From Hanstruepera ponticola (lineage in GTDB: Bacteria; Bacteroidota; Bacteroidia; Flavobacteriales; Flavobacteriaceae), in contig NZ_JABANC010000007.1 of NCBI RefSeq assembly GCF_012931685.1, forward strand, positions 18,023 through 82,022: 64,000 bases of DNA, given 5' to 3'. Positions 61,475 through 64,000 of the stretch are shown one piece after another (position 1 is the stretch's first letter; every line of letters starts with the position of its first letter). Under the pieces are notes generated by a model. That model saw only the letters and a program-made list of their open reading frames with translations. It was not told where the DNA came from and did not search any database. The position numbers and the translations under genes were made by a program.

Positions 61475-62542
61475 TTAAGGTAGATATATTTTACCCGAAC
61501 TATGATCTCTATTCGCTCCAGTAACACTCGCCAAACAATTAATTTCGTTACGAATTTTTAATACGCCTAATAACCCAAAAATTAAAGCCTCTTTGAATTC
61601 TATTAAATTTATTTCTGGAATAATTAGAGTGCTTTTAGTTTGCTTTTTTATTTCAGAAATAAGAAAGTCATTATAGGTTCCGCCTCCAGTAATCAAAACT
61701 CTAGCATCTTGCTTATCTCTGATTTCGTTTGAAATCTGAAAAGCTATATGGGCAACAAACGTTCTTAAAATATCTTTTACATTTAGATTATAAGCATCAA
61801 TACGTGGAAATATATTTTCCTTTACCCACTCTAATCCTAGTGATTTAGGATAATCCTGGCTATAAAAACTCAAAGCGTTTAATTCACTAAAAAGTTTATC
61901 CTTAATTTTACCTGTAGTTGCGAGGTTGCCCTTATCATCATATTCCTTTCCAATTTTATTCATGTAATGATTCAAAACGATATTAACAGGACATACATCG
62001 TAGGCAATACGTTTACCATTTATGTCTGTTGAAATATTTGCAAACCCGCCAAGATTAAGACAGTAATCATATTCTGAAAATAATAACGCATCACCAATTG
62101 GCACTAATGGCGCTCCTTGACCTCCGAGTTCAACATCTTGCTTTCTAAAATCACAAACCACTCTATTTTGAGTCAACTTTGAAAGATCTTTCAAATTTCC
62201 TATTTGATATGTTATTCCATTTTCAGGTTGATGCAAAGCTGTATGTCCATGAGAACAAATAACATCGATGTCTAGTATTTTATACTTACTTATAAAATCT
62301 TTTATAACTTTTGAAAGAAATTGGGTGTATGCGATATCTATCTGCTTTAGTTCATTAGAGGAAAAAGCAACTAACCTTCCTAGAAGATCATGCCATTGAT
62401 TCGTATACTTAATTGTTTCAGCTTGAAGAATATCAAAATACCATTTATTTTTTCGGTAAGTAAAATCGACATAAATCAGGTCTACTCCATCTAATGACGT
62501 TCCCGACATTACTCCAATCACTTTATAGTTTGACTTTGTCAT
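61475..62542 (-). CDS. anmK: Anhydro-N-acetylmuramic acid kinase
   Basis: 355 aa. ATP-site motif GVMSGTSLDGVDLIYVD at the N-terminus, DVICSHGHTALHQPENG, DFRKQDVELGGQGAPLVPIGD (catalytic Asp), LNLGGFANIS, and ITGGGTYNDFLI. It opens and phosphorylates anhydroMurNAc during cell-wall recycling. Divergent from the acyl-CoA dehydrogenase gene. Confidence 0.94.
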   Translation of the reverse strand: MTKSNYKVIGVMSGTSLDGVDLIYVDFTYRKNKWYFDILQAETIKYTNQWHDLLGRLVAFSSNELKQIDIAYTQFLSKVIKDFISKYKILDIDVICSHGHTALHQPENGITYQIGNLKDLSKLTQNRVVCDFRKQDVELGGQGAPLVPIGDALLFSEYDYCLNLGGFANISTDINGKRIAYDVCPVNIVLNHYMNKIGKEYDDKGNLATTGKIKDKLFSELNALSFYSQDYPKSLGLEWVKENIFPRIDAYNLNVKDILRTFVAHIAFQISNEIRDKQDARVLITGGGTYNDFLISEIKKQTKSTLIIPEINLIEFKEALIFGLLGVLKIRNEINCLASVTGANRDHSSGKIYLP

Positions 62543-62566
62543 ATTCTGTAAAAATATAAATCCTTA

Positions 62567-62597
62567 TTGAAAAAATGCTAATAATAAAGTATCTTTG
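62567..62597 (+). promoter_or_regulatory. Promoter of the acyl-CoA dehydrogenase gene
   Basis: TTG (62567-62569), 20 bases, TATCTTTG (62590-62597). Transcription would start near 62604, which rules out the in-frame start codon upstream and supports the ATG at 62635. Confidence 0.6.
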
Positions 62598-62634
62598 CAG
62601 TCTTATTTTATCAATTCAACAATTAAATCAAATT

Positions 62635-63777
62635 ATGGATTTTACACTTACTGAAGAGCATATGATGATACGCGATGCTGCTCGCGATTTTGCACAAACT
62701 GAATTATTACCTGGAGTCATAGAGCGTGACAACGCGCAAACCTTCCCAGACGAATTGGTTCGTAAAATGGGTGAATTAGGTTTTTTAGGAATAATGGTTG
62801 ACCCAAAATATGGCGGAAGTGGTATGGATGCTATTTCATATGTATTAATAATGGAGGAGTTATCAAAAATTGATGCTTCAGCTTCTGTTATGGTATCTGT
62901 AAATAATTCATTGGTTTGTTATGGTTTGGAGGCTTATGGAACAGAGGAACAAAAACAAAAGTACCTTACCAAGTTAGCCACTGGTGAATATCTAGGCGCT
63001 TTCTGTTTAAGTGAACCGGAAGCTGGAAGTGATGCAACATCACAAGCTACAACAGCAATTGACAAAGGTGATCACTATGTTATAAATGGAACCAAAAACT
63101 GGATCACCAACGGTGGAAGATCTGATGTTTATTTAGTTATTGCTCAAACAGACAGAGAAAAAGGTCATCGTGGTATAAATGCTTTTGTTGTTGAAAAAGG
63201 CATGGAAGGTTTCGATATTGGTCCTAAAGAAGATAAATTGGGAATTAGAGGAAGCGATACACATACTTTACAATTTAACGATGTAAAAGTTCCAAAAGAG
63301 AATAGAATTGGTGAAGATGGATTTGGATTTAAATTTGCAATGAAAACTCTATCAGGTGGACGTATAGGTATTGCAGCACAAGCTTTAGGAATTGCTTCTG
63401 GTGCTTATGAGCTTGCTTTAAAATATTCGAAAGAACGTAAAGCCTTTGGAACAGAAATTTGCAATCATCAGGCAATAGCCTTTAAATTAGCAGATATGTA
63501 TACTGAAATTGAAGCAGCGAGAATGTTAGTTATGAAGGCTGCTTGGGATAAAGATCAAGGTAATAATTACGATATGTCTAGTGCCATGGCGAAATTATAT
63601 GCAAGTAAAGTAGCTATGGAACAAACAGTTGAGGCCGTGCAAATACATGGTGGTAATGGGTTTGTGAAAGAATACCATGTTGAACGTTTAATGCGTGATG
63701 CTAAAATCACCCAAATTTATGAAGGTACTTCAGAAATCCAAAAAATTGTAATTTCTAGAGGTGTAATTAGAGGATAA
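62635..63777 (+). CDS. Short-chain-type acyl-CoA dehydrogenase
   Basis: 380 aa from the ATG at 62635, the usual family length; an in-frame start 20 codons earlier lies upstream of the expected transcription start. The enzyme family oxidises acyl-CoA at C2-C3 using FAD and passes electrons to ETF. Seen: MDFTLTEEHMMIRDAARDFA, FCLSEPEAGSDATS, NGTKNWITNGG, KLGIRGSDTHTLQF, and the catalytic Glu in QIYEGTSEIQK, preceded by HGGNGF. Chain-length preference cannot be read from the sequence. Single gene with a strong terminator. Confidence 0.95.
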   Translation: MDFTLTEEHMMIRDAARDFAQTELLPGVIERDNAQTFPDELVRKMGELGFLGIMVDPKYGGSGMDAISYVLIMEELSKIDASASVMVSVNNSLVCYGLEAYGTEEQKQKYLTKLATGEYLGAFCLSEPEAGSDATSQATTAIDKGDHYVINGTKNWITNGGRSDVYLVIAQTDREKGHRGINAFVVEKGMEGFDIGPKEDKLGIRGSDTHTLQFNDVKVPKENRIGEDGFGFKFAMKTLSGGRIGIAAQALGIASGAYELALKYSKERKAFGTEICNHQAIAFKLADMYTEIEAARMLVMKAAWDKDQGNNYDMSSAMAKLYASKVAMEQTVEAVQIHGGNGFVKEYHVERLMRDAKITQIYEGTSEIQKIVISRGVIRG

Positions 63778-63793
63778 ATAAGATCACAAATAA

Positions 63794-63836
63794 TTCAACT
63801 AAAAAAGCCTAGTTTTTCTAGGCTTTTTTAGTTGAA
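63794..63836. terminator. Strong terminator of the acyl-CoA dehydrogenase gene
   Basis: A perfect 19-base-pair stem (63794-63812 with 63818-63836) around TTTTT, containing GCCTAG/CTAGGC and A/T runs on both sides, so it can work in both directions. Confidence 0.9.
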
Positions 63837-63886
63837 TATGTTCTTGTTTTTAATTAAACAACTCTTATATTTTTTGCTCAAAAAAA

Positions 63887-63916
63887 AAGACTCAACCAAA
63901 AAAATGATTGAGTCTT
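63887..63916 (-). terminator. Terminator of the rRNA operon
   Basis: AAGACTCAA (63887-63895) pairs with TTGAGTCTT (63908-63916). On the minus strand a run of T follows. It begins a few bases after the 5S 3' end. Confidence 0.85.
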
Positions 63917-63922
63917 AAAAAA

Positions 63923-64000
63923 GGCGGCGACCTACTCTCCCACGAGATGCAGTACCATTGGCGCTAACGGGCTTAACTACTCTGTTCGGAATGGTAAGAG
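63923..64000 (-). rRNA. 5S ribosomal RNA, 3' part (cut by the window edge)
   Basis: The minus strand reads CCATTCCGAACAGAGTAG and TTAAGCC, the conserved central part of 5S rRNA, and ends GGGAGAGTAGGTCGCCGCC. About 78 of roughly 110 bases are present. The 23S and 16S genes are expected beyond the right edge, so an rRNA operon runs leftward toward this window. Confidence 0.93.

Noticed and set aside
1..64000. CRISPR arrays, insertion sequences, origins of replication, riboswitches
   Set aside because: No regularly spaced short repeats, transposase genes, DnaA-box clusters or recognisable riboswitch cores were seen by eye.

Overview
The window looks like a chromosomal segment of a marine-type member of the Flavobacteriaceae (phylum Bacteroidota). 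The DNA is AT-rich. Several genes are preceded by the Bacteroidota -7 promoter element TAnnTTTG. Lineage-specific genes are present: type IX secretion (porV, porU), gliding motility (gldJ), an ECF sigma/FecR/TonB-dependent receptor trio, the citrulline hydrolase ctlX and DUF6090 proteins. No phage, transposase, integrase, plasmid or CRISPR genes were seen.

Layout. 1-6825: leftward tandem array of nine complete DUF6090 membrane proteins plus the first nine codons of a tenth, mostly joined by the same 8-base start/stop overlap. 6921-10223: a secreted barrel-like protein, asparagine synthetase asnB, and a secreted DUF2911 protein. 10295-16793: a repeat-rich adhesin/fibre-like protein with an S74-type chaperone end, preceded on the same strand by a LuxR-type response regulator and a propeller-type histidine kinase; an arrangement of ACTACGTA half-sites lies between regulator and adhesin. 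16847-26711: housekeeping genes (queE, an HerA-like ATPase, YitT, cupin, hydrolase, rluF, VOC, folD, ffh). 26838-33493: a LamG-type lipoprotein, the sigma/anti-sigma/receptor trio and a small lipoprotein. 33657-34618: one gene bracketed by imperfect inverted repeats, encoding a lectin-like domain fused to a deoxyribosyltransferase/TIR-like domain. 34814-46640: argS, a TPR histidine kinase, ctlX, a DUF3124 lipoprotein, a methyltransferase, an SDR enzyme, an M28 peptidase, two pyruvate dehydrogenase subunits and cdd. 46737-53839: porV, porU and gldJ. 53907-64000: murF, two tRNA-Val genes, exbB-exbD-tonB-folC, nhaD, a glutamate-type dehydrogenase, anmK, an acyl-CoA dehydrogenase, and the 3' part of a leftward 5S rRNA gene.

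How the genes fit together. PorU and PorV act together at the outer membrane in attaching T9SS cargo, and GldJ belongs to the gliding machinery coupled to it. ExbB, ExbD and the TonB-like protein could energise receptors such as the one at 30721. MurF and AnmK serve cell-wall synthesis and recycling; FolD and FolC serve folate metabolism.

Most unusual parts: (a) the DUF6090 array, with a near-constant membrane-anchor half and diverged periplasmic halves; (b) the inverted-repeat-bounded single-gene cassette; (c) the kinase/regulator/palindrome/adhesin locus. Their functions are inference. All family names come from reading the proteins by eye, without database searches.
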